A stretch of 64,000 bases of DNA from Micromonospora chokoriensis (GCF_900091505.1 NZ_LT607409.1:1364001-1428000); one strand, 5' to 3'; positions 33,222 through 42,415 are shown, numbered from the stretch's first letter. Numbers and translations are program-made. Notes: a model not told the origin generated them from the letters alone.

Positions 33222-34010
33222 TCAGCGGCCCAACCGGGCGAGGGTGTGTGCCGGCCGGTCCGTGATGATCCCGTCCACCCCGGCGGACAGCACCAGCTCC
33301 AGGTCGGTCGGTTCGTTGACCGTCCAGACGTACACCTGGTTGCCGGCCGCGCGCAGTGCGGGCAGCAGTTGGGGCCGGCCCCGGACCAGACCGATGCCCG
33401 GCCCGGCGATCCGGGTACCGAACGGGAGCCGCCCCAACCGCAGCCACCGGGGCACCACCTCCAGCAACAGCACTGTGGGCAGCGTCGGGGCCAGCTCGCG
33501 GACCCGGCGGACCGCCAGCGGTGAGAACGACATGACGGTGACCTGCACCGGGTCGTCCGGTGTCGGGTCGGCCAGCCCGTACCGGCGCAGCATGGCGACC
33601 AGTCGTCGTTCCACGTTCGAGCCGTAGCGGGAAGGGTGCTTCGTCTCCACCAGCAGCCGGACCGGTCGCCCGGCGTCGAGCACGGCGTCCAGCAGCCGGG
33701 CCAGGGTCAGCAACCGGGTGTGCGAATCGTCCGGCGGCAGGTCGCCGCCCGGTGCGCTGCCCGGATGCCACGAGCCGAAGTCCAGCGCGTCCAGCTCGGC
33801 GAGGGTACGCGCGCTGACCAGACCGCGACCGTTGCTGGTGCGGTCGAGTCGCCGGTCGTGTACGCAGACCAGGTGCCCGTCCCGGGTCAGCCGGACGTCG
33901 CACTCCAGCCCGTCGGCGCCCTCGTCGAGGGCGCGCAGGTATGCGGCGAGGGTGTGCTCGGGCAGGTCGAACGAGGCGCCGCGGTGCGCGAAGACCAGTG
34001 GGCCGCCCAT
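33222..34010 (-). CDS. Glycerophosphodiester phosphodiesterase
   Basis: A 262-residue GDPD-family TIM barrel. It begins GGPLVFAHRGASFDLPEHTL, with HRG catalytic residues. GADGLECDVRLTRDGHLVCVHD carries the metal-binding Glu/Asp and second His. VRLLVETKHPSRYG, and YVWTVNEPTDLELVL near the end, complete the family pattern. It hydrolyses glycerophosphodiesters to glycerol-3-phosphate and an alcohol. No signal peptide is present, so it acts in the cytosol. ATG 34010 fits the family start; an in-frame start 24 codons earlier adds unrelated sequence. Confidence 0.9.
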   Translation of the reverse strand: MGGPLVFAHRGASFDLPEHTLAAYLRALDEGADGLECDVRLTRDGHLVCVHDRRLDRTSNGRGLVSARTLAELDALDFGSWHPGSAPGGDLPPDDSHTRLLTLARLLDAVLDAGRPVRLLVETKHPSRYGSNVERRLVAMLRRYGLADPTPDDPVQVTVMSFSPLAVRRVRELAPTLPTVLLLEVVPRWLRLGRLPFGTRIAGPGIGLVRGRPQLLPALRAAGNQVYVWTVNEPTDLELVLSAGVDGIITDRPAHTLARLGR

Positions 34011-34021
34011 TCCGTCCGCCC

Positions 34022-34369
34022 TCAGATGACCTGGCCGGGCTGCCCGTTCGCGTCGACCACCGGGCGACCGACCGCAGCCCACTGGCGCATCCCACCGTCG
34101 GCGTTACGCACCTGCCCCCAGCCGTTGTTGACCAGGTAGGCGACGACCTGGGCCGAGCGCCCGCCGGAGCGGCAGATGACCGCCACGTCCCGGTCGGTGG
34201 GCACCTCGGCCAACCTCGCCGGCAGCTCCATCATCGGCAGGTGGTGGGCTGTCGGAGCGTGGCCTGCGGCCCACTCGTCGGCCTCCCGCACATCCAGCAG
34301 GTAGGTCTCGTCGTCGATCTCGGTCACGGGCACGGTGGGAACCTGGGGTCCGAACACAGGAAGCAACAC
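34022..34369 (-). CDS. Rhodanese-like domain protein
   Basis: A 115-residue single rhodanese domain. The active-site loop is VICRSGGRSAQVVAYL with the catalytic Cys. YLLDVREADEWAAGHAPTAH is the typical CH2A-like entry, and the domain ends with the NADGGMRQWA segment. It probably transfers sulfur as a persulfide or acts in thiosulfate metabolism. It lies 11 nt upstream of the GDPD gene on the same strand. Confidence 0.9.
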   Translation of the reverse strand: MLLPVFGPQVPTVPVTEIDDETYLLDVREADEWAAGHAPTAHHLPMMELPARLAEVPTDRDVAVICRSGGRSAQVVAYLVNNGWGQVRNADGGMRQWAAVGRPVVDANGQPGQVI

Positions 34370-34415
34370 TAGATCCTCGTCGGCCGGTTCGGCACCGACC
34401 GGGCCGTCGCCACCG

Positions 34416-35378
34416 TCACAACCGGGTCACCCAGCGCGGGTTGGCCTGCGCCCAGGCCGGCACCCGAGTGCCCCGAACCGCCTCGAAGAGCCCGTTGCCC
34501 CCGTTGTCCAGTACCACGTAGGAGACCTCGTCGATGGTCTGTGGTGACGACGGAACCTGGACGCCGCGCATCCCGTCGGGCGGCAGCGCGCGCAGCGCGA
34601 GGAGCAGGTCCTCCAGGGGTACGCCGTTGGTGTCGACGGTCAACGACCCGCCGACCGCGCGCAGCACCTGGTCGAACTTGACCGGGTTGCTGCGCAGGTC
34701 CGCTCTGCCGGCGCTGTCCAGCATCGCCCGGAGCAGTTGTTGCTGGTGGTGCTGCCGGTCGTAGTCGCCACCGGGCAGGTCGTAGCGTTGCCGTACGTAG
34801 TCCAGCGCCTGCGCCCCGTCCATGCGCTGACAGCCGGTGGGGAAGACCCGGTTGGTGTGGATCGAGCGGACCTCGGTGTCCACGCACATGTCCACCCCGC
34901 CGAGCAGGTCGATGACCTTGCGGAAGCCGGAGAAGTCGATCAGCGCGGCACCGTCGAACCGGATGCCGGTGAGCCGGTGCAGGGTGGCGGAGAGGAGTCG
35001 GGCGCCGGCCTGCCCGCCGCCGCCGTGCTCGTACGCCGCATTGATCTTGTCCTGGCCGCCGCCGAAGCCGTTCCCGGGCGGGATGGCGACCAGCAGGTCC
35101 CGGGGGATGGAGACCAGGTACGCCTCCCGCTGCCCGGCGGGTACGTGCACGATCAGGATGGTGTCGGAGCGTTGGTCCGGCCCACTGTCACCGGGGCGGC
35201 GGTCGGAGCCGACCAGGAGGTAGTTGAGGGGCCCGTCCAGGTCGGTGCGGTCGGTGCGGGCGTCGGCGTCGAGCAGTTGCTCCTTGGTCACCGTGCGGTC
35301 GTACCGGTTGCTCAGTGTCGTGAGCCCGACCAGGGCGAGCCCGGCCAGCAGGACGAGGGCCAGGCCGATGCCGAGCAT
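34416..35378 (-). CDS. LCP family envelope ligase (first of three)
   Basis: A 320-residue LytR-CpsA-Psr protein. One N-terminal helix (GIGLALVLLAGLALVGL) anchors the domain outside. LCP motifs present are NYLLVGSDRRPGD, RSDTILIVHV, SIPRDLLVAIP and ALDYVRQRYDLPGGDYDRQ, including the Asp/Arg residues that bind the polyprenyl pyrophosphate and Mg. It attaches glycopolymers to peptidoglycan. ATG 35378 starts almost at the helix with no ribosome site. The frame stays open upstream with a basic RARRARGSR stretch but offers no ATG, GTG or TTG, so the true N-terminus is uncertain. Confidence 0.85.
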   Translation of the reverse strand: MLGIGLALVLLAGLALVGLTTLSNRYDRTVTKEQLLDADARTDRTDLDGPLNYLLVGSDRRPGDSGPDQRSDTILIVHVPAGQREAYLVSIPRDLLVAIPPGNGFGGGQDKINAAYEHGGGGQAGARLLSATLHRLTGIRFDGAALIDFSGFRKVIDLLGGVDMCVDTEVRSIHTNRVFPTGCQRMDGAQALDYVRQRYDLPGGDYDRQHHQQQLLRAMLDSAGRADLRSNPVKFDQVLRAVGGSLTVDTNGVPLEDLLLALRALPPDGMRGVQVPSSPQTIDEVSYVVLDNGGNGLFEAVRGTRVPAWAQANPRWVTRL

Positions 35379-35554
35379 GATCCGCGAACCCCGGGCGCGG
35401 CGCGCTCGGGCGGGCGGGGCCGTTCCGGCCCGGCCCGCCGTGTTCCGCCCCCACCTGGACGTGACCGCCTCCCCGCAGCCGCACGTGAAACCTGCTCACG
35501 TCGAGGCTACGGGCGGTGACGACGCCGTCGCTGGCTTTCCGCGACTCCCGGTCG

Positions 35555-36817
35555 TCACTTGCGGGTGGAGATCACCTCGGGGTGGGTGAAGACGAACTCG
35601 GCGAGTTTGTCCTGCTTGACGGCCTGGAACATCGCCATCGTCTCTTCACTCAGACCCTCGGTGTTGTTGCCGTTGGCGTGGAAGGTGCCGCCGTTGGTCT
35701 TGAGCATGGTCAGCTCGTTCGCGGTGACCCCGCGCATGGTGAAGATGAAGTTCTCGATCGCCACGCCGCCGGTGTCCAGCACGAACGCCTTGCCGGCCGC
35801 CTTGATCAGCTGGTTCATCTTGCCCGGGTTGGTCAACATCCCGCCGTCGGTGGCCTTCTTGGCCATCGCCTTGATCAGCTGCTGCTGGTTGGCCTGCCGG
35901 TCGTAGTCGCCGTTCTTGAGGGACTTGCGCTGCCGGGAGTAGTCGAGCGCGGCCCACCCCTCCATCTCCTGGCAACCCTTCTTGTGCACCACCGGGGTCC
36001 GCGGCTTGCCGGTCTTCTTGGCGTCCGCGTTCCACATCGGCTTGCCGTCGACGTACGACATGTGCAGCGACTTGACCTCCTGGCTGACGCAGATGCGCAC
36101 CGTGCCCAGGGTGTCGATGACGTTCTTGAAACCGCCGAAGTTGATGATCGCCGCGCCGTCGAAGCTGATCCCGGTGAGCCGCTTGATGGTCTGCGCCATC
36201 AGCTGCGCGCCACCCTCCCAGCCACCACCGTTGGCGGCACCGGCCTGGAAAGCGCCATTGATCTTTCCGGTGCCGCCGGCGTAGCCGCTCTTCTTGAACG
36301 GAGGGATCTGCGCCTCGGTGTCCCGAGGGATCGAGATCAGGTACGCCTGGTCATGGGTGGCGGGGATGTGCAGGATGATGATGCTGTCCGAGCGCACGTC
36401 GTCGGCCGCCCAGCGCTCCCGGGCGTCCACGCCGAGCAGCAGCATGTCGATCGGCCCGTCGAGGCTCGCCCCGCCCTCGGCGTCGGACTTGCCGGCGTCG
36501 CCCAGCAGGTTACGTTGCGCGATGTCCCCGGTTGCCTGGCCGATCAGCACCTTGCCGCCGACGATGCCCACGCCGCTGCCGAGCATCAGCACCGCCCCGA
36601 ACACCAACGTCAGCCGGGCCCACAGAGGGTCCTTGCGTTTGGTCCGCTTCTTCGCCGACCCGCCGCCACCGGCAGGGCCGCCACCGCCGACGCCGGGCGG
36701 CCGAGCACCCGGCCCGCTGCCCGAGGGGCGTGCCTGCACGGGTATGGCTGCGGCAGCACGGCCGCTGGGCGCGGCGGACCCGGGGGACGAAGGGCGACGA
36801 CTGGCCTGAACCGGCAT
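35555..36817 (-). CDS. LCP family envelope ligase (second of three)
   Basis: A 420-residue LCP protein. A long Pro/Gly/Ala cytosolic arm ends in KKRTKRKDPLW and a membrane helix (about 68-92). The extracytoplasmic catalytic domain has MLLLGVDARERW, RSDSIIILHIP, ISIPRDTEAQIP and ALDYSRQRKSLKNGDYDRQ. An insertion carrying two cysteines (RICVSQEV ... VVHKKGCQEM) separates the core strands. ATG 36817 has GGAG 5 nt upstream. It lies about 180 nt ahead of the first LCP gene, in the same direction. Confidence 0.9.
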   Translation of the reverse strand: MPVQASRRPSSPGSAAPSGRAAAAIPVQARPSGSGPGARPPGVGGGGPAGGGGSAKKRTKRKDPLWARLTLVFGAVLMLGSGVGIVGGKVLIGQATGDIAQRNLLGDAGKSDAEGGASLDGPIDMLLLGVDARERWAADDVRSDSIIILHIPATHDQAYLISIPRDTEAQIPPFKKSGYAGGTGKINGAFQAGAANGGGWEGGAQLMAQTIKRLTGISFDGAAIINFGGFKNVIDTLGTVRICVSQEVKSLHMSYVDGKPMWNADAKKTGKPRTPVVHKKGCQEMEGWAALDYSRQRKSLKNGDYDRQANQQQLIKAMAKKATDGGMLTNPGKMNQLIKAAGKAFVLDTGGVAIENFIFTMRGVTANELTMLKTNGGTFHANGNNTEGLSEETMAMFQAVKQDKLAEFVFTHPEVISTRK

Positions 36818-36990
36818 GCGTGCTCCAGCTCGTGATCAGGAGGGGGCGGCACCACTGTACGGACATCAATTCGACTTTGCGAGTTCAGCTCGGGTCAATC
36901 CGGACGTCAACTTGCCTGGACTCGGTCGATCGTCGCCACTGGATGAGCCGAACGGCGGGCAGGCCGTCAGCCGCGGGTCCGCCGCCCCGG

Positions 36991-38217
36991 TCAGCCGCCG
37001 TCGTTGCTCTTCGGCGGGTTGGCCTTGACCCAGTCCGCCATCGTGTCGGCCGACATGGCCCGGTACATGGCGAGCGCCTTCTCCCGGTCCGAGACCACCA
37101 CCGACTCGCCGTTGATCGTGTCGCTGCCCGAGTTCGGGCTGGTCACGAAGGTGAGATTCTCACCGCGCAGGTTGCGGAACTGCAGCGCCATGTCTGTAAC
37201 CGAGAAACCCTGGTCCACGGTTACGGCCTTGGTCACCGACTGGAGGAAATCGTTGAGCTTCTTCGGGTTCGCCAGCGTGCCGCTGCTCGCCGCCTTGTCC
37301 ATCAGCGCCCGCAGGAACTCCTGCTGGTGCCGCATCCGGGCGAAGTCCCCGTCCGGGAACTGCTTACGCTGCCGGATCCAGTCCAGCGCCTCCGCGCCGT
37401 CCATGTGGTTCGTGCCCTTGGTGAACGTCCGGTAGGGCTTGTGGATCGAGGTGACGGTCCGTTCCACCTTCAGGTCCACCCCGCCGAGAGCGTCGGTGAC
37501 CTCCTTGAACCCGCCGAAGTCGATCGCCATCACGTGGTCGATCCGAACGTCGCTGAAGCACTCCACGGTGCGTACCGCCAGCGGGAGACCGCCGAACGCG
37601 AACGCTGCGTTGATCTTCGCGCGGCTGCCGGAGTCGCAGGCCGCGCCCGCGCTCTCCGGGATCGGCACGTACAGGTCGCGCGGGATGGAGACCAGGTAGG
37701 CCTCCTGGTGGTCGGCCGGAATGTGCATCACGATGATCGTGTCGGCACGCCACTGGCTCTTCGTGTCGACCGGGGCGTCCGGGTCCCGTGAGTCGCTGCC
37801 GACCAGCAGGATGTTCAGCGCGCCGTCGACGGCCTTGACCGGGCGGCCACCGGTGATCTCCGCGAACGGGTCGGTGCGCGCCAGGTCGCCGTTGAGGTTG
37901 CGGGCGTAGAGCCAGGCCCCGACGCCGCCGAGCAACGCCAGCACCAGCACCGCGACCCCCGCCACGAGGGCGATCCGGCCCCAGCGTGGGCGTGGGCCAC
38001 GCCGCCCCGACCCACCGGCGCCGCCGGGGCCGCCGGGGCCTCTCGGCCCTGCCGGGCCGCCCGACCTGGGCCCCTCCTCGTCGTACGACGGGTAGAAGCG
38101 TGCCTCGGTGGGACGGGCGCGCCCGGAGGCGCCCCGATCGGGGCCGGGCACCGACGCGCGCCCGGCGCTGCGGTGCAGGGACGGATACGGGACGCCGGCA
38201 GACGAAGTCGCGGACAT
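36991..38217 (-). CDS. LCP family envelope ligase (third of three)
   Basis: A 408-residue LCP protein. The N-terminal arm is Gly/Pro/Arg-rich and includes GPRGPGGPGGAGG. A membrane helix (about 80-105) is followed by the catalytic domain with LNILLVGSDSRDPD, RADTIIVMHIP, VSIPRDLYVPIP and ALDWIRQRKQFPDGDFARM. It transfers lipid-linked wall polymers to peptidoglycan. Three diverged LCP genes in a row suggest separate substrates (teichoic acid-like, capsular or arabinogalactan-like), which sequence alone cannot assign. Confidence 0.9.
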   Translation of the reverse strand: MSATSSAGVPYPSLHRSAGRASVPGPDRGASGRARPTEARFYPSYDEEGPRSGGPAGPRGPGGPGGAGGSGRRGPRPRWGRIALVAGVAVLVLALLGGVGAWLYARNLNGDLARTDPFAEITGGRPVKAVDGALNILLVGSDSRDPDAPVDTKSQWRADTIIVMHIPADHQEAYLVSIPRDLYVPIPESAGAACDSGSRAKINAAFAFGGLPLAVRTVECFSDVRIDHVMAIDFGGFKEVTDALGGVDLKVERTVTSIHKPYRTFTKGTNHMDGAEALDWIRQRKQFPDGDFARMRHQQEFLRALMDKAASSGTLANPKKLNDFLQSVTKAVTVDQGFSVTDMALQFRNLRGENLTFVTSPNSGSDTINGESVVVSDREKALAMYRAMSADTMADWVKANPPKSNDGG

Positions 38218-38293
38218 GTAACTCAGGGTACGTAGCGGGAGCCAGTGCCGCCTTCAGGCGACACTCAGCGGCAGGCGGTACGCAACGAACCGG

Positions 38294-39271
38294 CTACCCT
38301 AGCCGCGCCCGGAAGTACTCGATCGTGCGTCGCAGGCCGTCTTCGGGCGCAACCGTCGGCTCGTAACCCAGTAGTTCGCGGGCCAGTGTGAGATCGGGGC
38401 GACGCATCTCCGGATCGTCCGAGCTGCGCGTGACGTAGATCACCTCGGAGTTGCTGCCGGAGAGCGACACGATCAACTCGGCGAGTTGCCGCATCGACAA
38501 CTCGTGCTCGGTGCCGCAGTTGACCGGACCCGTCTCGGTCGAGTCGAGCAGCAGCAGGATGCCGCGCACCAGGTCCTCGACGAAGCAGATCGAGCGGGTC
38601 TGGTTGCCGGTGCCGTGCACGGTGATCGGCTCACCGCGCAGCGCCTGGGAGACGAACGTGGGGATGGCGCGGCCGTCGTCCGGGCGCATCCGGGGGCCGT
38701 ACGTGTTGAAGATCCGGACGATCGCCGCGTCGAGGCCGCGGTAGCGGTGGTACGCCATCGTCGCGGCCTCGGAGAAGCGCTTCGCCTCGTCGTAGACGCT
38801 GCGGACCCCGATCGGGTTGACGTTGCCCCAGTAGGTCTCCCGCTGCGGGTGCTCCTTCGGGTCCCCGTACGCCTCGGAGGTGGAGGCCATCAGGAACCGG
38901 GCACCGTCGGCGACCGCGCGCTCCAGCAGGTGCAGGGTGCCCACCGAGCCGACCCGGAGGATCTCCACCGGCAGGTGGGCGAAGTCGGTGGGGCTGGCCG
39001 GCGAGGCCATGTGCAGGATCGCGTCGAAACGCTCGGCCATCGCCGGGTGGTGCGTCGGCAGGCCGTCGGAGATGTCCGCCTCGACGAGCGTGAAGGTGGG
39101 CCGGTCCAGCAGGTGGGCCACGTTCTCCTTCGAGCCGGTCACGAAGTTGTCCAGCGCCACCACCGTGCAACCGCGACCGATCAGGACGTCCACCAGGTGT
39201 GACGGGACGAAGCCGGCTCCACCGGTGACGAGGACGCGGTGACCGGACCCGAAGCGCTCAACAACCTTCAT
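38294..39271 (-). CDS. UDP-glucuronate decarboxylase-like NAD-dependent epimerase
   Basis: A 325-residue extended SDR. The nucleotide-binding stretch VTGGAGFVPSHLVDVL has Pro where the third glycine of the usual GxxGxxG stands. MASTSEAYGDP and VYDEAKRFSEA (YxxxK) give the catalytic Ser/Tyr/Lys, and RIFNTYGPRMRPDDGR is the substrate region of UXS-like enzymes. It likely converts UDP-glucuronate to UDP-xylose for surface polymers, fitting the neighbouring LCP genes. The exact substrate is inferred. ATG 39271 gives MKVVERFGSG. Confidence 0.85.
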   Translation of the reverse strand: MKVVERFGSGHRVLVTGGAGFVPSHLVDVLIGRGCTVVALDNFVTGSKENVAHLLDRPTFTLVEADISDGLPTHHPAMAERFDAILHMASPASPTDFAHLPVEILRVGSVGTLHLLERAVADGARFLMASTSEAYGDPKEHPQRETYWGNVNPIGVRSVYDEAKRFSEAATMAYHRYRGLDAAIVRIFNTYGPRMRPDDGRAIPTFVSQALRGEPITVHGTGNQTRSICFVEDLVRGILLLLDSTETGPVNCGTEHELSMRQLAELIVSLSGSNSEVIYVTRSSDDPEMRRPDLTLARELLGYEPTVAPEDGLRRTIEYFRARLG

Positions 39272-39301
39272 GCCGATCAGCCTACCGACCACGGATACGG
39301 C

Positions 39302-39342
39302 GACGGGCTCTCGCCGACGCCAGGCGTCGGCGAGAGCCCGTC
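39302..39342 (-). terminator. Perfect 19-bp hairpin after the acetate symporter gene
   Basis: The arms at 39302-39320 and 39324-39342 (core GGGCTCTCGCCGACGC and its complement) are perfectly paired around a CAG loop. It lies 8 nt past the symporter stop and upstream of the decarboxylase-like gene, so it probably ends the symporter transcript. Confidence 0.8.
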
Positions 39343-39349
39343 CAGAGCG

Positions 39350-41041
39350 TCAGTGGGCGCCCGAGCCGGTGAGGGCGCGCACCTCCAGCTCCGCGTACTT
39401 GTCCTCGTCGTGCTCCTTGGAGATGACGGTGCCGATCCACCCGCACAGGAAGCCGAACGGGATGGACAGGATGCCCGGGTTGGACAACGGGAACCACTGC
39501 CAGTCGTGGTCCGGGAACATCGAGGTCGCGGCGCCGGAGACCACTGGCGAGAAGAACACCAGCAGCACGGCCGAGAGCAGACCGCCGTAGATCGCCCACA
39601 CCGCGCCGGAGGTGTTGAACCGCCGCCAGAACAGGCTGTAGAGGATCGCCGGCAGGTTGCCCGAGGCGGCGACCGCGAAGGCGAGTGCCACCAGGAACGC
39701 CACGTTGAGGTTCTGCGCGTAGATCGACAAGGCGATCGACACCGCGCCGATGACCAGGGCGGAGATCCGGGCGACCCGCACCTCCTGCCGCTCCGACGCC
39801 TCACCCTTCTTCAACACGTTGGCGTAGAAGTCGTGCGCCAGGCTGGACGACGAGGCCAGCGTCAACCCGGCGACCACCGCGAGGATGGTGGCGAAGGCGA
39901 CCGCCGCGATGATCGCCAGCATGGCCGCCCCGCCCAGTTCGCCGCCGAAGAAGCTGATGCCCAACGCTTCGGCCAACTGCGGCGCGGCGGTGTTGCCGGC
40001 CTTGTCCTGCGCGGTGATCGCCTGGCTGCCGACCAGCGCCGCCGCACCGAAGCCGAGGGCCAGGGTGAGCAGGTAGAAGGTGCCGATGATGCCGATCGCC
40101 CAGAGCACGCTCTTACGGGCCGCCTTGGCGGTGGGCACCGTGTAGAAGCGGATCAGGATGTGCGGCAGGCCGGCGGTGCCGAGCACCAGGGCGATGCCCA
40201 GGGACAGCAGGTCCACCTTGTTGTAGAAGGTCTGCGTCGAGTTGCCGGCGACCTCGACGCCGTACCGCAACCCGGGTTCGAGGAACGCGCTGCCCTTGCC
40301 GGATGCGGCGGCCGCCTGGCCGAGCAGCTCCGACAGGTTGAAGTTGAACTTCGCCAGCACCAGGATGGTCATCAGGAGCGCGCCGCCCATGAGCAGGAAC
40401 GCCTTGACGATCTGCACGTAGGTGGTGCCCTTCATGCCACCCACGGTGACGTAGATGATCATCAGGGTGCCGACCATGATGATGGTGGCCACCTTCGCGG
40501 TGTCCGCGTCCATGCCGAGGAAGGTCGTCCCCGGCCGGATGCCGAGCAGCAGCGCGACCAGCGCGCCGGCACCCACCATCTGCGCCAGCAGGTAGAAGAT
40601 CGACACCGTGATGGTGGAGACCGCCGCCGCCGTACGCACCGGACGCTGACGCATCCGGAAGGCCAGCACGTCCGCCATCGTGTACCGGCCGGAGTTGCGC
40701 AGCAGCTCGGCGACCAGCAGCAGGGCCACCAGCCAGGCGACCAGGAAGCCGATCGAGTACAGGAAGCCGTCGTAGCCGTAGAGGGCGATGATGCCGGCGA
40801 TACCGAGGAACGAGGCGGCCGACATGTAGTCGCCGCCGATCGCCATGCCGTTCTGGAAGCCGGAGAAGGACCGGCCGCCCGCGTAGAAGTCGGTGGCCGT
40901 CTTGGTCTGCCGGCTGGCCCAGATCGTGATGGCCAGGGTCACCGCCACGAAGACCAGGAAGAGTGTGATGGTCAGGTTGCGGGCGGTGTGGTTGCCCGCC
41001 TCCGCCGCCAGGAACGTCTCAACCGCGTGGACCGTGCTCAT
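39350..41041 (-). CDS. Cation/acetate symporter (SSS family, ActP-like)
   Basis: A 563-residue sodium:solute symporter with about 13 helices. Diagnostic segments are TATDFYAGGRSFSGFQNGMA, GDYMSAASFLGIAG, GMKGTTYVQIVKAFLL and GLPHILIRFYTVP. ActP-type carriers take up acetate and other monocarboxylates. It overlaps the upstream DUF485 gene by 23 nt, the normal yjcH-actP arrangement, and ends at a strong terminator. A second, more diverged copy is at 49616-51259. Confidence 0.93.
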   Translation of the reverse strand: MSTVHAVETFLAAEAGNHTARNLTITLFLVFVAVTLAITIWASRQTKTATDFYAGGRSFSGFQNGMAIGGDYMSAASFLGIAGIIALYGYDGFLYSIGFLVAWLVALLLVAELLRNSGRYTMADVLAFRMRQRPVRTAAAVSTITVSIFYLLAQMVGAGALVALLLGIRPGTTFLGMDADTAKVATIIMVGTLMIIYVTVGGMKGTTYVQIVKAFLLMGGALLMTILVLAKFNFNLSELLGQAAAASGKGSAFLEPGLRYGVEVAGNSTQTFYNKVDLLSLGIALVLGTAGLPHILIRFYTVPTAKAARKSVLWAIGIIGTFYLLTLALGFGAAALVGSQAITAQDKAGNTAAPQLAEALGISFFGGELGGAAMLAIIAAVAFATILAVVAGLTLASSSSLAHDFYANVLKKGEASERQEVRVARISALVIGAVSIALSIYAQNLNVAFLVALAFAVAASGNLPAILYSLFWRRFNTSGAVWAIYGGLLSAVLLVFFSPVVSGAATSMFPDHDWQWFPLSNPGILSIPFGFLCGWIGTVISKEHDEDKYAELEVRALTGSGAH

Positions 41042-41384
41042 GGGTCACCTCCCCGATCTCGGCGCGGATCCGGTCCGCGATGGGGTCGATCTTCCGATCC
41101 GCGTACCGGGAGTAGAACCAGGCGATCAGGAACGTGGAGACGAACTGGAGCAGGCCGAAGACCAGCGCGACGTTGATGTTGCTGCCGAACAGCTTCGTGC
41201 CCATGAAGTCCCGGGCGTACGCGGAGAGAATGACGTAGAGCGCATACCACAGGAAGAACGCGACGGTCATCGGGAAGACGAAGCCGCGCAGCGCACGCCG
41301 CAGCCCGGCGAACTCGTCCGACCGTTGTACGGTCAGGTACTTGTCCGACTGGGAAGCGGCCGAAGCGGGTGTGTCCGTGGACAT
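41019..41384 (-). CDS. DUF485 membrane protein (YjcH-like)
   Basis: A 121-residue protein with two helices (FVFPMTVAFFLWYALYVILS and INVALVFGLLQFVSTFLIAW) and a charged C-terminus. DUF485 proteins accompany ActP symporters and are thought to be small partner subunits. ATG 41384 (MSTDTPASAA) has AAGGTGG upstream; the longer reading frame lacks support. The stop lies within the symporter gene. Confidence 0.9.
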   Translation of the reverse strand: MSTDTPASAASQSDKYLTVQRSDEFAGLRRALRGFVFPMTVAFFLWYALYVILSAYARDFMGTKLFGSNINVALVFGLLQFVSTFLIAWFYSRYADRKIDPIADRIRAEIGEVTHEHGPRG

Positions 41385-41559
41385 CTGTGGATCACCACCT
41401 TCACAGGCGTCAGAGGAGTTTCGCGCACGGTAAAGAGCGCGCTCCCTGACGGGGAAGGCCGAGATCGACGCCGGTCGTCGAGTGCGCCGAGCGGTTGCCT
41501 GGCTGCGCCGAGTGACCCAGGTCACTCCGGTGACCGGTCGGTCCGGACGACCCGACCGT

Positions 41560-42333
41560 TCAGCCCGGTAGCTCGTGGTACCGACCGCGGTAGTGCAGCA
41601 GCGGAGCGGCCTCCCCGGTCAGGTCGACAGCCTCGATGGTGGCCTCCACCAGCAGGCCCCAGCCGTACTCCCGGGCGGTGTCCAGCCGGCACCCGGCCCA
41701 CCCGCCGGCATCCGCGGGGACCGGCCCGTACGGTGTCTCGATCCAGGTGCCGGCGGCGAAGAGGCCGCCCGGAGCGGGAAACAGACCGGCGAACCGGTCG
41801 GCGAGCTGCCGGTGCGGTGGACCGAGCGGCGTGACCGTGAACCGACCCGCCTCCTCCGCCGCCGCCCAGAAGTCGGACTCCGGGTCGATCAGCCCGACCA
41901 GTCGATCCGGCTCCCCCTCGGCGACCAGCGTGGACGACACCGTCAGGCCGGCCGGGCCGGGAGCCGTCCAGAGGGTCACCGGTGCGGCGAGCCGGCCGCG
42001 CAGCCGGCGTACCGGTGACCGTTGCCCGGTCGGCACCGCGAACGGATCGGTGTGGTGGATCTCGGCACCCGGCTCATGATTCACGTGAAACATTGTGCCG
42101 CCCCTGGCCCTCGCCCAACCCAGGAAGCGCTCGTGCAGATCGGCGGGGCGCCCGTTGAGCCGGGCGAGCTGATCCCCGGCCTCCGCCATGAGGGCGCCCA
42201 GGTAGACCAGCAGCCCCACCCGGTCACCCCGGTATTCGGCGAGCAACGCCAGCCGCGCCGGCTGGCACGGCCAGAGCGCGCCGCAGCCACGACACCGCCA
42301 GAGTGGCCGCATCGGCAGGTGCGGCCGGCTCAC
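41560..42333 (-). CDS. Zinc-ribbon-like/flavin reductase domain fusion protein
   Basis: A 257-residue protein in two parts. Residues 1 to about 85 hold WRCRGCGALWPCQPARLALL and a helical LHERFLGWARAR ending, the same module encoded alone at 12423-12668. After MFHVNHEPG comes a split-barrel flavin reductase-like domain: VTLWTAPGPAGLTVSSTLVA, LIDPESDFWAAAEEAGRFTV, HRQLADRFAGLFPAPGG and ATIEAVDLTG. It likely reduces FMN or FAD with NAD(P)H. GTG 42333 is favoured because GGAGG lies 6 nt upstream; ATG 42402 is possible but its GGAG is directly adjacent. Confidence 0.75.
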   Translation of the reverse strand: MSRPHLPMRPLWRCRGCGALWPCQPARLALLAEYRGDRVGLLVYLGALMAEAGDQLARLNGRPADLHERFLGWARARGGTMFHVNHEPGAEIHHTDPFAVPTGQRSPVRRLRGRLAAPVTLWTAPGPAGLTVSSTLVAEGEPDRLVGLIDPESDFWAAAEEAGRFTVTPLGPPHRQLADRFAGLFPAPGGLFAAGTWIETPYGPVPADAGGWAGCRLDTAREYGWGLLVEATIEAVDLTGEAAPLLHYRGRYHELPG

Positions 42334-42415
42334 CACCGACCTCCGTCCGGCCGGGTTGGCGGTGTCGGGACCGGCCCACCCTTCCCGACGGTCGGAGGGC
42401 ATCTCCTCTCTGCGT

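Noticed and set aside
35188-35499. Alternative frame as true N-terminus of the first LCP protein through a frameshift
   Set aside because: Its sequence lacks a membrane helix and family similarity; an unusual or missed start in the LCP frame is a better explanation.
39239-41176. 645-codon plus-strand frame opposite the symporter
   Set aside because: His/Gln/Asp-rich shadow; the minus strand encodes a full SSS carrier with its DUF485 partner.
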